Below, one piece after another: positions 32,767 through 41,100 of a stretch of 64,000 nucleotides of DNA. Numbering within the stretch: position 1 is the stretch's first letter; every line of letters starts with the position of its first letter. The position numbers and the translations under genes were made by a program. Source of the DNA: SIRX01 sp965213905 (GTDB taxonomy: Bacteria > Actinomycetota > Rubrobacteria > Rubrobacterales > Rubrobacteraceae). Under the pieces are notes generated by a model that saw only the letters and a program-made list of their open reading frames with translations, did no database searches and was not told where the DNA came from. Location: the NCBI GenBank assembly GCA_965213905.1, contig OZ243922.1:310001-374000 (forward strand), written 5' to 3'.

Positions 32767-33663
32767 CTACGCCTCGGAACCCGCGGCAGGGTCCTCCAAC
32801 TCTTCTAGCACATACTCGGCGTAGTAGGCTATCGAGTCTTCCGGACCGTTGTGCAAGAACGCCCGGGCCTTGCCGACGGGGTCCAGGGTGAAGCCGCCGA
32901 GTTCTAAAACTTGATCCTCACTCCACTCTCCGGAATCGCCCCAGTAGCCGTCTAGACTACTGCTCCGGCGCACGACCTCCCCGAGGTAGTATCCCAGTCC
33001 CTCGACTAACACCTCCAGTACCGGCGGACGGCCCTCGAAACTGTTGGAATCGGGCGTATCGTATATCGCGCTTAGCAACGAGTTTTCTACTTGAGGTAGA
33101 GAGTTAGTCCCGTAGTCCACGTAAGAGTTCAACTCTTTCTGGGCGGCGCGGACGAAAGACGCGGCCAGCGCCTCGGGGTTGTCTCGGTCTTCTCTGCTAA
33201 AAAACGCCAACTGAAAGAGCGCCGCCGAGTGTTTACCGATAAAGAAGTCTACGTCCTTCGGGACGGGGTAGGCGCTCAGCATACCCAAGCCGGCTTCGCG
33301 ATACTCGGAGTCTCGGAGCACGGCTGCGTCTTCCAGCGTATCTGCTATAGACGAAGGGTTCCAGCGACGGGTCTCTACCTCGACAAAGAAGTCCTGGTTT
33401 TTCCAGCGAAGGTATATGGGTATCTTTGCCTGGCCGCGGGGGGCGCTTATTACCTTGAAGAATTCTACGACCTCGGCGCCGCGGCGTTCGAGTTCGGTCG
33501 CCACCCGGACTATCGTGGCCGGGCGCTCTGCGTCTGGTTCGATCTTTATGGGCTCGTGCTGGTCTCCGCGGTTTCCACGGCCTCCGCGGCTTTCGCCCGG
33601 CCGCCCCGCGGGTGTGGCGCGTCCGCTTTTTCTCCAGAACATCCGGACAATACTCCTGAACAT
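32767..33663 (-). CDS. Hypothetical protein with mixed alpha/beta core
   Basis: The product is 298 aa. A short basic, Gly/Arg-rich N-terminus (residues 9-45) is followed by 'TIVRVATELERRGAEVVEFFKV' and 'KIPIYLRWKNQDFFVEVETRRWN'. The latter is a beta-strand pattern that could belong to a restriction-endonuclease-like fold, although no complete ExK is present. The rest is acidic and helical. The ATG has AAGGGA close upstream. It converges on the glutaredoxin gene with a 3-nt gap. No family recognised; the nuclease idea is weak. Confidence 0.65.
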   Translation of the reverse strand: MFRSIVRMFWRKSGRATPAGRPGESRGGRGNRGDQHEPIKIEPDAERPATIVRVATELERRGAEVVEFFKVISAPRGQAKIPIYLRWKNQDFFVEVETRRWNPSSIADTLEDAAVLRDSEYREAGLGMLSAYPVPKDVDFFIGKHSAALFQLAFFSREDRDNPEALAASFVRAAQKELNSYVDYGTNSLPQVENSLLSAIYDTPDSNSFEGRPPVLEVLVEGLGYYLGEVVRRSSSLDGYWGDSGEWSEDQVLELGGFTLDPVGKARAFLHNGPEDSIAYYAEYVLEELEDPAAGSEA

Positions 33664-33740
33664 AGATCCCTTCGGCGAACCGCGATTCTAACATTCGTCG
33701 TAATTTGCCGAAAGCAGCCGGGTAGTCTAACCTTACGAGC

Positions 33741-34391
33741 ATGTCTAATCCGAGAGAGTTAGTTCTGGTGCGTCACGGTCAGTCTACGGCCAATGCCGCC
33801 GGCGTGTGGCAGGGGCGGCTGGATTTTCCGCTTTCCGAGCAGGGCCGGGACCAGGCACGGCGCACGGGCAAGCTTTTGGCCGGCTTTCCGTTCGAAGCCC
33901 TCTACGCAAGCCCTCTTTCGCGCGCCCACGAGACCGCCCGAATAATAGGCCGTGAATCCGGTTTTAGAGGTGAGGTTTCGACCCACCCCGGCCTGGTGGA
34001 GCGGGCCGGCGGCTTGTTGGAAGGGACGACTCGGGAAGAAAGAGAGGCCAGAGACCCGGATCTCGTAAAAAAACTCGAATCCCTACCGGAAGAGGAGCGT
34101 TGGTCCGTAGTGGGCGCCGAAACCGACGAAGAGGTGCTGGACCGTTTCGACGGCGCCATCTCGGAGGTTTTCGAACGGCATCCTTCGGCAGAGCGAGTCG
34201 TGGTCGTCTCGCACGGCGGCTCTATGCGGGCATTTCTGAAAAATTTGTTCGGGGACGTGCTATCGGGCGCGCAGCGAACCCCGAACGCTTCCGTAACCAG
34301 GGTATCGTGGGACGCAGACAGCGGACGGCGGTTGGTGGAACTGGCATCGGCGGAACATCTCACCCGGCCAACCGGCTCTTTGGGCGAGTAG
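33741..34391 (+). CDS. Histidine phosphatase (phosphoglycerate mutase-like)
   Basis: The 216-aa protein has the catalytic 'LVRHGQSTANAAGVWQGRLDFPLSEQG' (RHG with nucleophilic His), 'ALYASPLSRAHETARII', and the second His in 'VVVVSHGGSMRAFLKNL'. It is a broad-specificity phosphatase of the co-factor-dependent PGM branch; substrate unknown. Divergent from the 298-aa protein, convergent with the cold-shock fusion. Confidence 0.92.
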   Translation: MSNPRELVLVRHGQSTANAAGVWQGRLDFPLSEQGRDQARRTGKLLAGFPFEALYASPLSRAHETARIIGRESGFRGEVSTHPGLVERAGGLLEGTTREEREARDPDLVKKLESLPEEERWSVVGAETDEEVLDRFDGAISEVFERHPSAERVVVVSHGGSMRAFLKNLFGDVLSGAQRTPNASVTRVSWDADSGRRLVELASAEHLTRPTGSLGE

Positions 34392-34392
34392 C

Positions 34393-35061
34393 CTAGCCCA
34401 AAAACTTCACGCTGCGGGCGTTCGGGCCGCGGTCGTTCTGTCCGACCTCGTACTCTACTTCGCCGTTTGGTTCCAGGTCGGAGGGTTTATCTTCTACTTC
34501 CGAGTGGTGGACGAACAGGTCTTCTCCGGTGGGCCTCACCAAAAACCCGTAACCCTTCTCGGGATCAAACCACTTGACCCTCCCCCGCTCGCGCGAACTG
34601 TCCTCCGGGATCGGGGGTGGTGTGGTCGAGGCCGGCTCTTCCGGCGGGGCGGGCGCCGGCATCGGTATCTGGAACGAGACACCGGAACCGTTGCCGTCTT
34701 CCGAGGCTCCGTCGCGGCGGTCTATTTCGAGCACGATAGAGTCTTCGGCGACTTTTACCACCACGGCATCAACGTCAGACCAGTGCTCCCTCCAGATCGG
34801 GTCGTCCGAGATAGAAGGATCGAACCACATCCCCCAGCCTTCACGCTCTCCGTGGTCCAGCACGCCCTCGAAGACGCTCTCGGGTTCTCCCCGGCCTCTT
34901 TCGCGCCGGTAAATGTCGTTGCGGGAACGGAAAGACTGCACGGAGGAGGCGCTGGTGCCTAACGCATCAGCTATCCATTCATCGGTTTTACCCTGATCTA
35001 CCCACTCACGAATTTCGTTCATGTGCGGTTTGAGCGCGATGCGCTTTTTAGAATCTGCCAT
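34393..35061 (-). CDS. Helix-turn-helix / cold-shock-domain fusion protein
   Basis: The product is 222 aa. Residues 10-52 look like a resolvase/terminase-type HTH ('EIREWVDQGKTDEWIADALGTSASSVQSFRSR'). Residues 63-113 form a beta-rich domain that opens 'FEGVLDHGEREGWGMWFDP' and may be a diverged second OB fold. A Pro-rich linker follows, and residues 160-222 are a typical cold-shock domain with RNP1 'KGYGFL' and RNP2 'DLFVHH'. It should bind nucleic acid; ordinary CspA proteins are about 67 aa, so this is a much larger regulator-like form. The leader before ATG 35061 is about 140 nt. Confidence 0.85.
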   Translation of the reverse strand: MADSKKRIALKPHMNEIREWVDQGKTDEWIADALGTSASSVQSFRSRNDIYRRERGRGEPESVFEGVLDHGEREGWGMWFDPSISDDPIWREHWSDVDAVVVKVAEDSIVLEIDRRDGASEDGNGSGVSFQIPMPAPAPPEEPASTTPPPIPEDSSRERGRVKWFDPEKGYGFLVRPTGEDLFVHHSEVEDKPSDLEPNGEVEYEVGQNDRGPNARSVKFLG

Positions 35062-35205
35062 AGTCGCCGCTTGCTCCTTGCTAATTCTTACGGGACGTCG
35101 CCAAGTTAGTTAGTGTTCATATGCCCGAATAAGCAACTTATTAATCTCGATGTTAGGTATTCTACATCTACCCTCTGATAAAAGAAAGCATATCGTGGGC
35201 TGAGA

Positions 35206-36165
35206 CTACTCATGGGTCGAGTTCTCGGGCGCGTCTTCCCCGCCGGTCCGGGGTGGGGTGGGACGCCGGGCTCCAGCTTCTTCTTCGACCCCCGGAGCAT
35301 CCTTCGCCTGCGGGTCTTGCACCCGGCTGGGTTCTTCGCCTTTTTCGGGGTCTTTACGGACAACCTTTCGGGCTTCCCGATCCTCCCCGCTAGGTTGCGG
35401 GTTTTCCTCCGCCTCTTCTGACGGGGTTGCATCTTCCTCTGCGGGCGGGGCGGGCGGAGGTTCGGGGAAGTCGGTCAGGCCTTCGTCGGCGATGTCTTCC
35501 AACATCCGCCCGACGATTGGGGCCGGAATCCCCAGGCGCAACGCGAGGCCTTCGGCCCGGGCCATGACCTCGTACGGGTCTCCGGTTTCATCGAGGCCCA
35601 GGACGGCCAACGCCCGGGATATGCCCCTGGTGAGCGGCACCGTATTACCCCCGGCGGCCACGCGGAGGTACTGCACGAGCGGGAGGCCGAAACCCGACAC
35701 GACGCCCACGACCGGCTCCGTTTCGTGGATACGGCGCCGGATAAAAAGCCGGGTGTCGTGGGAGTCGGCCCAACGGCGCAGGACCTCTTTCTCGTCGACG
35801 TAGTTGTACTGGGCTACCCGATGCTGGAATTGTCCAAGCAGCCGGCCCGTCATGACCCGCAGCTCCTCATCACCGAAGAACCACTCGTTGCCCTCGGTGT
35901 TCATCAGGCCGCTAACCCGTGGGATGGTAAGCTCCTCTTCGTCGTCCTCAAATCGCGCCCGAAATCTGTCCACCAACCCAAGAACCTCTTCAAGGGGCTT
36001 GCCGCTCTTTACGAGCACGGCTTCGTAGATAATGAGCGCGGCTGCCGCCCGGCGCCCGGCGAGCTCGTCTACGCTGCGGGCCGCTTTCTCCAATCGCCGG
36101 TCGTAGTCCTCCAGGTTTTCTATCTTCCAGGCGGCCTCGACGGTCCTGTCGGCGAGCTCGACCAA
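35206..36165 (-). CDS. Hypothetical protein with acidic Pro/Glu-rich tail
   Basis: The product is 319 aa. The first ~230 residues form a helical domain ('LAGRRAAAALIIYEAVLVKSG', 'EVLRRWADSHDTRLFIRR', 'GIPAPIVGRMLEDIADEG') without recognised motifs. The last ~90 residues are low-complexity Pro/Glu/Asp/Arg and probably disordered. TTG 36165 lies behind AGGAGG, a good site. It is 65 nt behind the HARE-HTH gene and probably in the pheA transcription unit. Function unknown. Confidence 0.7.
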   Translation of the reverse strand: MVELADRTVEAAWKIENLEDYDRRLEKAARSVDELAGRRAAAALIIYEAVLVKSGKPLEEVLGLVDRFRARFEDDEEELTIPRVSGLMNTEGNEWFFGDEELRVMTGRLLGQFQHRVAQYNYVDEKEVLRRWADSHDTRLFIRRRIHETEPVVGVVSGFGLPLVQYLRVAAGGNTVPLTRGISRALAVLGLDETGDPYEVMARAEGLALRLGIPAPIVGRMLEDIADEGLTDFPEPPPAPPAEEDATPSEEAEENPQPSGEDREARKVVRKDPEKGEEPSRVQDPQAKDAPGVEEEAGARRPTPPRTGGEDAPENSTHE

Positions 36166-36230
36166 TGTTCCTCCTAATTACTATTACGCGGAAGTTTAGT
36201 ACCCCTAAATATACAGCATCCTGGCCGGGG

Positions 36231-36455
36231 TCAGTCCCCGCGCCGCAAGCCGTAGACGCCGGCGGCGGCCTGGTAGAACGGGCTGTTTTCGTTATCGCGC
36301 ACGTCTACCGAAAGCCTGGCCCGCATCGTGTTTTGCGGGGTGCGCCCGGCGCTCTGCAGGTAGCCGGATTCCAGGGCTATCTCGGTTATGTCCGTGTAGT
36401 GCAGCGGATGTCCGACCTCGGCCAAAACCTCCCGCGCCGCCGCCTTGAAATCCAG
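36231..36455 (-). CDS. HARE-HTH (RNAP delta-like winged-helix) small protein
   Basis: The product is about 74 aa. 'REVLAEVGHPLHYTDITEIALESGYL', 'TPQNTMRARLSVDV' and 'GVYGLR' match the HARE-HTH domain (HB1/ASXL/restriction-endonuclease/RNAP delta winged helix). The domain's first helix (DFKAAAREVLAE) is encoded upstream of the nearest ordinary start, TTG 36425. Translation therefore probably begins at CTG 36455, 3 nt after the pheA stop, or further inside pheA. It likely binds DNA or RNA polymerase. Start position is uncertain. Confidence 0.75.
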   Translation of the reverse strand: MDFKAAAREVLAEVGHPLHYTDITEIALESGYLQSAGRTPQNTMRARLSVDVRDNENSPFYQAAAGVYGLRRGD

Positions 36456-36457
36456 GG

Positions 36458-37588
36458 CTAGCCGGCGCTTTCCGGCAGGACTTCGGGGTACGCCCCGACG
36501 AGGCTCACGTATGGGCAGTGCTCCTCCAGGTCCTCAAGCGCCCGCTGCACCCGCTCCTCTTCGGGGTGGCCCTGGAAATCCGCGAAGAACACGTAGGTCC
36601 AGGCCCGCTTGCGGCTCGGCCGGCTTTCTATGCGGGTAAGGTTGACCCCCCGATCCGAGAAAGCCGAAAGGGCGCCTTTGAGGACGCCGGGCCTGTCCTT
36701 GACGGAGAAGACCACGCTCGTTTTGTCCCGGCCCGTTTGTCCCGCCCAGGCGCGGCCCAGCACGATAAAACGCGTCGCGTTGGTCCGGGCGTCCTGGACG
36801 TTGCGGGCCAGCACGTTGAGTTCGTAAGAGTCGGCCGCCAGGGTGCTGCCGACGGCCGCCACCCCGGGTTCTTCGGAGGCCCGGCGGGCGGCTTCCCCGG
36901 TAGACTCCACTTCTTCCAGCCTCGCCCCCGGCAGTTCATTGCGGAGCCAGGTTGCCGCCTGGGCGAGCGCCATCGGGTGCGAGCAAACGACCCCGACGAG
37001 ATCCAGGTCTTCTTCTCTAGAAAGCAAGTTTTGGGAGATCGGGAGGTACACTTCGCCGCAGATTTTCAGCGGGCTGTTCATGAGCTCGTCCAGGGTGTGG
37101 GTTACCGCGCCTTCCATCGAGTTCTCGACGGGCACTACGCCGTGCTCCGCCTCACCCCGCTCGACGAGCGAGAAGACGTCGGCCACGGTGGTCTGCGGTT
37201 CGAGGTCTACGCTGGTGCCGAAGGAGCGCCGCGCCGCTTCGTGGGTAAAGGTCGTCTCCGGCCCCAGGTAAGCGACCTTGAGCGGCGCCTCCAGCGAGAT
37301 GGAACAGGATATTATTTCTCGAAACACCATCTCCAGGCCGCGCCGGGGAAAGTCTCCCTCGCTAAGGCCCCCGATACGATCCAGGAGAACCCTCTCGCGG
37401 GCGGGGGCGTAGGTTTCGAGGCCCTGGGCCCGTTTTATCTCGCCTATCCGCCGCGCCAGCCGGGCACGCCGGTCCAGCAGGCGGACGATCTCCTCGTCGC
37501 CGGCGTCTATCTGTTCCCGGAGACCCTCCATCTCATCCGGTTTGCGGCCCCCCTCTTCAGCGAGCACGGCGACGTTTTCTTTTTCCAC
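36458..37588 (-). CDS. pheA: Chorismate mutase/prephenate dehydratase-like protein with ACT domain
   Basis: This phenylalanine biosynthesis enzyme is 376 aa with three parts. A chorismate mutase-like helical domain lies at about 20-95 ('LREQIDAGDEEIVRLLDRRARLARRIGEIKR'). Prephenate dehydratase lies at about 105-280 ('YLGPETTFTHEAA', 'VPVENSMEGAV', and the TRF motif in 'TNATRFIVLGR'). A C-terminal ACT domain for Phe feedback carries 'DRPGVLKGALSAFSDRGVNLTRIESRPS'. GTG 37588 is preceded by GAGG at 6 nt. It is the first gene of a unit with the HARE-HTH protein. Confidence 0.95.
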   Translation of the reverse strand: MEKENVAVLAEEGGRKPDEMEGLREQIDAGDEEIVRLLDRRARLARRIGEIKRAQGLETYAPARERVLLDRIGGLSEGDFPRRGLEMVFREIISCSISLEAPLKVAYLGPETTFTHEAARRSFGTSVDLEPQTTVADVFSLVERGEAEHGVVPVENSMEGAVTHTLDELMNSPLKICGEVYLPISQNLLSREEDLDLVGVVCSHPMALAQAATWLRNELPGARLEEVESTGEAARRASEEPGVAAVGSTLAADSYELNVLARNVQDARTNATRFIVLGRAWAGQTGRDKTSVVFSVKDRPGVLKGALSAFSDRGVNLTRIESRPSRKRAWTYVFFADFQGHPEEERVQRALEDLEEHCPYVSLVGAYPEVLPESAG

Positions 37589-37812
37589 GGTTAACCTCGG
37601 CAGACGCCTCGAAACAGAACATTGTCGTACAGCCTTTCTTTAGGAAATTCTAATACTGCTTTGGGAGAATTGGGAGGAGCGTGACCGCCCGCTAAGCGCG
37701 GCCTCAAACCTCCCGGATAAATCGCAGGTCCGTGATCTGGGAAACACTGGATGTTGGGAAAGTCGAGATCCGCATGATTGCTGGCCAAGTTACCAGAAAA
37801 AACACCCCGGTG

Positions 37813-38634
37813 TCAAAAAGTCACCAGCAGAACGGACACGACGGCGGCGAGGCCGAAGCGGTAGTAGGCGAAGGCCCGCAGGCTGTGGTCGGCGATGTAA
37901 GAGATAAAAAACTTTATGGCGAAATACCCCACCACGGCGGAAGATACGAACCCGACGCCGAATATCAGGGCCTCGAAGGCGCCCATGCCCTCGGAGACTA
38001 CCTCTGACAACTGGAGTGTGCCGGCTCCGGCGATGATAGGGACGCTCATCAGAAAGGAGAACCGGGCCGCTTCGTCGCGGCGCAGCCCGAGAAAAAGCCC
38101 CAGCGTGATGGTGGCCCCGGAACGCGAGACACCCGGCACGAGCGCCGCCGCCTGGGCGAAACCTATCCCAACCGCCTCCAAAAAACCCAGGTTCGAAGAC
38201 TTGCGGTTACGACGGCTCAGGGCTTCGGCCACTATAAATAAGACCCCGACCAACACCAGGTTGAACACCACCAGCCGGGGCGAGCGGGTGTTGTTCTCGA
38301 TAAACCCCTCGAAGAGGAAGCCCACCAGGGCCGCGGGCACCGTGGCGGCTATTATGAGGTAAGCGAGCCGCTGATCTGGGTTGGAGAGGTTACGGTGGCC
38401 GGTGAGGGATCTCAGGAAAGCGCGGGCGATCCGGATCAGATCCCGCCAAAAGAAAGTCACCACGGCGAGCAGCGTGCCCATGTGGAGTGCCACGTCGAAC
38501 GAGAGGCCGAAACGTTCCGGGTCCAGGCCTAGAAAGTATTGCCCGAGCACCAGATGCCCGGAGCTCGAAACGGGTAAGAACTCCGTCAACCCCTGAACTA
38601 CACCAAGAAATATGGCTTCGAGAAGCTCTAGCAC
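37813..38634 (-). CDS. uppP: Undecaprenyl-diphosphatase UppP
   Basis: The membrane enzyme recycles the C55 lipid carrier of peptidoglycan synthesis (BacA, bacitracin resistance). The product is 273 aa with about eight helices and both catalytic boxes: 'VVQGLTEFLPVSSSGHLVLG' (E/E-SSSGH) near the N-terminus and 'PGVSRSGATITLGLFLGLRRDEAARFSF' in the middle. GTG 38634 has AGGGG upstream. It stands alone between pheA and the Crp/Fnr gene, all on the minus strand. Confidence 0.96.
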   Translation of the reverse strand: MLELLEAIFLGVVQGLTEFLPVSSSGHLVLGQYFLGLDPERFGLSFDVALHMGTLLAVVTFFWRDLIRIARAFLRSLTGHRNLSNPDQRLAYLIIAATVPAALVGFLFEGFIENNTRSPRLVVFNLVLVGVLFIVAEALSRRNRKSSNLGFLEAVGIGFAQAAALVPGVSRSGATITLGLFLGLRRDEAARFSFLMSVPIIAGAGTLQLSEVVSEGMGAFEALIFGVGFVSSAVVGYFAIKFFISYIADHSLRAFAYYRFGLAAVVSVLLVTF

Positions 38635-38751
38635 GCGACAAACCCCTAACTTCGTGTCTCCGGTACGCGCGTACTATGACAGAACGCCGTGTCCTCGGCC
38701 AGAGCCTTCCGGGCCAGAGCCTTGCCGGTTGTGCTGGTGCCGGGGACGCCG

Positions 38752-39447
38752 CTACGCGCGGCTAATCTCCTGAAGGGTTCGGGAGTCTTTCAGGGTAATA
38801 CGGCCGGCTTCGATTGCTATTATTTCGCGGTTGCGCATGTCGTTGAGGACTTTGGTTACGGACTCTCGGGTCGAGGCAACCATCGCCGCCAAGTCCTGAT
38901 GCGTGAGGCGCAGGTTTATGGTTACCGAGGCGCCGTCTGTCTCGCTGAACTTCTGCGCCAAGAGGGGCAGCAGGTTGGCGATCCGAACTTCGGTCTCGCG
39001 GGGAAGTAGACATTTCACTAGTTCCTCGTACTGCACCAGCCTGAGCTCCAGAAGGGTCATCAGCTTGAAGGCGACCCGGGGCTCTTGCCGCACGGCCCGC
39101 TCCACGAAGACTTTGGGAACTTTGGTAACAGTACATTTGGTAACGGCCTCGGCGTAGGCCCGCTGCTTGGTGTCACCCTCGAAAGCCAGGTGGCCGAATA
39201 TATCCCACGGCCGGAGCAGACGAAGCGTGGCTTCCTTGCTACCCGAGTAAGGCCGGAACAACTTCAGCACCCCCGAAACAACGATGTAAAGGGCGTCACC
39301 GTACTCACCCTCACGGTAGATCGCATCCCCCGGATCGTAGCCGCGATCCGCGGTGGCAACCCCCATATCGTGGAGCAACTCGAGCAAACCGCGACACTCC
39401 TGCTCCTGGAGCGCGGTGTATTCCGGCAAAGAGTATTCGACGCTCAT
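38752..39447 (-). CDS. Crp/Fnr family transcriptional regulator
   Basis: The product is 231 aa. A cyclic-nucleotide-binding-like beta roll lies at about 25-145 ('YDPGDAIYREGEYGDALYIVVSGVLKLFRP', 'GHLAFEG'), then a dimer helix, then a winged HTH at about 170-230 ('RLTHQDLAAMVASTRESVTKVLNDMRNREII'). No FNR-type N-terminal cysteine cluster is seen, so it is not an oxygen sensor of the classical type; the ligand is unknown. A possible promoter with TTGTAA and TGTAAC spaced 17 nt lies upstream on the minus strand. Confidence 0.93.
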   Translation of the reverse strand: MSVEYSLPEYTALQEQECRGLLELLHDMGVATADRGYDPGDAIYREGEYGDALYIVVSGVLKLFRPYSGSKEATLRLLRPWDIFGHLAFEGDTKQRAYAEAVTKCTVTKVPKVFVERAVRQEPRVAFKLMTLLELRLVQYEELVKCLLPRETEVRIANLLPLLAQKFSETDGASVTINLRLTHQDLAAMVASTRESVTKVLNDMRNREIIAIEAGRITLKDSRTLQEISRA

Positions 39448-39642
39448 CTTCTCCGCACTCCCCCGCTGAACTCTCGAATATCTATGTCAAATCCCCTACG
39501 ATTTAGTAGTTACACTTTGATACATTGTACATTACAACATCCACAAACTCGACCTCTCTGCGCCGGCGGCGCCTCCCCCGCGTACGCTTCCCGGCTTGTG
39601 GGGTAGAATGTAGCAATAGTAGTAGTTTTGAGAGGAGCAAGA

Positions 39643-39810
39643 GTGCGAGAGCGGGTAGCCTTCGGAATATTGGTTTTTATAATGATCTTCCTCTTCGCTT
39701 TCGTTTTCGCCATCCTCGGCAGGGGTGAATACGAACCTTCCACCGAAGGTAGCCACATCTCCCAGCCGACTACCGCTTACGCGGCCTCGCAGCCTTTCAC
39801 GAACTTCTAA
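39643..39810 (+). CDS. 55-residue single-helix membrane protein
   Basis: The product has the hydrophobic helix 'VAFGILVFIMIFLFAFVFAIL' followed by a polar Ser/Thr/Pro tail (outside). GTG 39643 is chosen over TTG 39628 because GAGAGGAG lies 6 nt upstream of it. A -10-like TAGAAT (39603-39608) lies 34 nt before the start. The stop is shared with the last bases of the converging monooxygenase gene. Function unknown. Confidence 0.6.
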   Translation: MRERVAFGILVFIMIFLFAFVFAILGRGEYEPSTEGSHISQPTTAYAASQPFTNF

Positions 39811-40136
39811 GCCGTATCCCGGGCTTCCGGCGTTTCCGGGCGTTTCTCGACGGCTACTTCGTAGGTGGTCATCTTCGGATGCCCCGCGAGAAGCTCCCCG
39901 GCCCCTCCTCTTCCGTGGGCTTTCGCGAACTCCTCGCTGTGCACCCAGGACTTAAAGGCTTCTATATCCTGCCACCACGTTACGACGAGCACCTCGCTCG
40001 CGTCTTCGGAACGGAGGACTTCCATAGAAACGAACCCGGGGAAACCTTGCACGTTTCCGCGGCTCGCGGCGAAGCGTTCTACGACTTGATCCGCAGCGCC
40101 CTCTTTTACCGGTAAGCTGTTCGTTATCGCGATCAT
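39807..40136 (-). CDS. Antibiotic-biosynthesis-monooxygenase domain protein (HmoA/IsdG-like)
   Basis: The 109-aa ferredoxin-like ABM protein contains 'NVQGFPGFVSMEVLRS', 'VLVVTWWQDIEAFKSWVHSEEFAKAHGR', the pattern of the heme-degrading monooxygenases HmoA/HmoB (conserved Asn, Trp and His). It may open heme to release iron, which would fit with two Fur-family regulators in the window, but no heme uptake genes are adjacent. Good AAAGGAAACGA ribosome site before ATG 40136. Confidence 0.85.
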   Translation of the reverse strand: MIAITNSLPVKEGAADQVVERFAASRGNVQGFPGFVSMEVLRSEDASEVLVVTWWQDIEAFKSWVHSEEFAKAHGRGGAGELLAGHPKMTTYEVAVEKRPETPEARDTA

Positions 40137-40167
40137 TCGTTTCCTTTCCGGGTCTTCAAACGTCCGG

Positions 40168-41100
40168 TTACCGGGCGGTGACTATACCGCCGCCACCCAT
40201 CCTCTTGGCGGTTTTTACGGCCTTGAAGGCTTCCTGAACCAGCGTGCCGGCATCCGCACCGTCGGCAGGGTACTCCGCAATTCCCACGTCCACCTCGAAA
40301 CCCGGGTTTCCTTGCGCCAGGTTCTCCAGTATGCGTTCAGCCCTGGAGTATGCGTCTTCGCCTCCTTCGTCCGGCGACAAGGCGCAGATCTCATCGTCCC
40401 CGAAACGGGCGCAGATCGCCCCTTGCGACAACGTTCCGGACACGGCTTCAGAGAGGGCCCGAAGAGCGTTCCGCGCCCGGTCCACGTCTCCCCCGGCCAC
40501 GATGTCCGAAAACCCCGCGATGTCGAAGACGGACAGGCTCGCGCGCTCGTGGGCTTCGATCGCCCGGGGCAGCAGCAAGCGGCTGAACCGTTCCCGATCC
40601 GGGAGCCCCGTCAAGAGATCCGTCGCCGCCGCGTGCCCGAGGGCTTTGCGCGTTTCTTCTTCTACAATGGCTTCGAAGGCGGCGAGGGCGGCCTCGGTAA
40701 CCCAGTCCGAAGCCTGGAGCATTTTGGTGAAGAAGCGGGCTACCTCACCGCCGTCGAAGCTGGACAGATCAACATTGCGGTCTACACAACGCCACACGGC
40801 GCGCCGCAGGGCCGCGAAGTCCTCGATCACGCCTACAGCGTCCCGGTCTAACTCGTGCTGGCTGAGAGAGATCTCCCGCACCAGAGTACGGACCTGTCCC
40901 CCCAGGCTGAAGGTTTCTACCGAGTCGGGGCTCTGTAAAAAGTCGGCGAAGACCCGAATTACACTTTCCATGCTCCCCAATAACCGCGGGTGAAACGGGT
41001 GGGCTTCTTGTAGCTCCCCGATCCTTTCCTCGCGCCAGGCATCCAGTATTTCGTGGGATTTTTCGCTGATCTTCTCGGATATGCGATGCTGGTTTTCCAT
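40168..41100 (-). CDS. Degenerate GGDEF-domain protein with RsbR-N-like sensor region
   Basis: The product is 310 aa. The N-terminal ~150 residues ('SHEILDAWREERIGE', 'VIRVFADFLQSPDS', 'ISLSQHELDRDAVGVIEDFAALRRAVWR') resemble the helical RsbRD N-domain. The C-terminal ~165 residues are a GGDEF fold ('TDLLTGLPDRERFSRLLLPR'), but the signature reads RFGDDEI instead of RYGGDEF. Cyclase activity may therefore be reduced or lost, leaving a binding role. ATG 41100 was chosen over the longer frame because the family sequence starts there. It faces away from the sigma factor gene. Confidence 0.85.
   Translation of the reverse strand: MENQHRISEKISEKSHEILDAWREERIGELQEAHPFHPRLLGSMESVIRVFADFLQSPDSVETFSLGGQVRTLVREISLSQHELDRDAVGVIEDFAALRRAVWRCVDRNVDLSSFDGGEVARFFTKMLQASDWVTEAALAAFEAIVEEETRKALGHAAATDLLTGLPDRERFSRLLLPRAIEAHERASLSVFDIAGFSDIVAGGDVDRARNALRALSEAVSGTLSQGAICARFGDDEICALSPDEGGEDAYSRAERILENLAQGNPGFEVDVGIAEYPADGADAGTLVQEAFKAVKTAKRMGGGGIVTAR

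Noticed and set aside
36518..37594. 358-codon open frame on the plus strand
   Set aside because: Antisense to pheA; no recognisable motifs.
37640..37760. Possible tRNA or T-box RNA upstream of pheA
   Set aside because: No GTTCRA T-loop, acceptor pairing or T-box TGGNACCGCGG sequence could be found.
38690..38730. Direct repeat GGCCAGAGCCTT upstream of uppP
   Set aside because: Two short copies in a small gap; could be chance and no further copies are seen.
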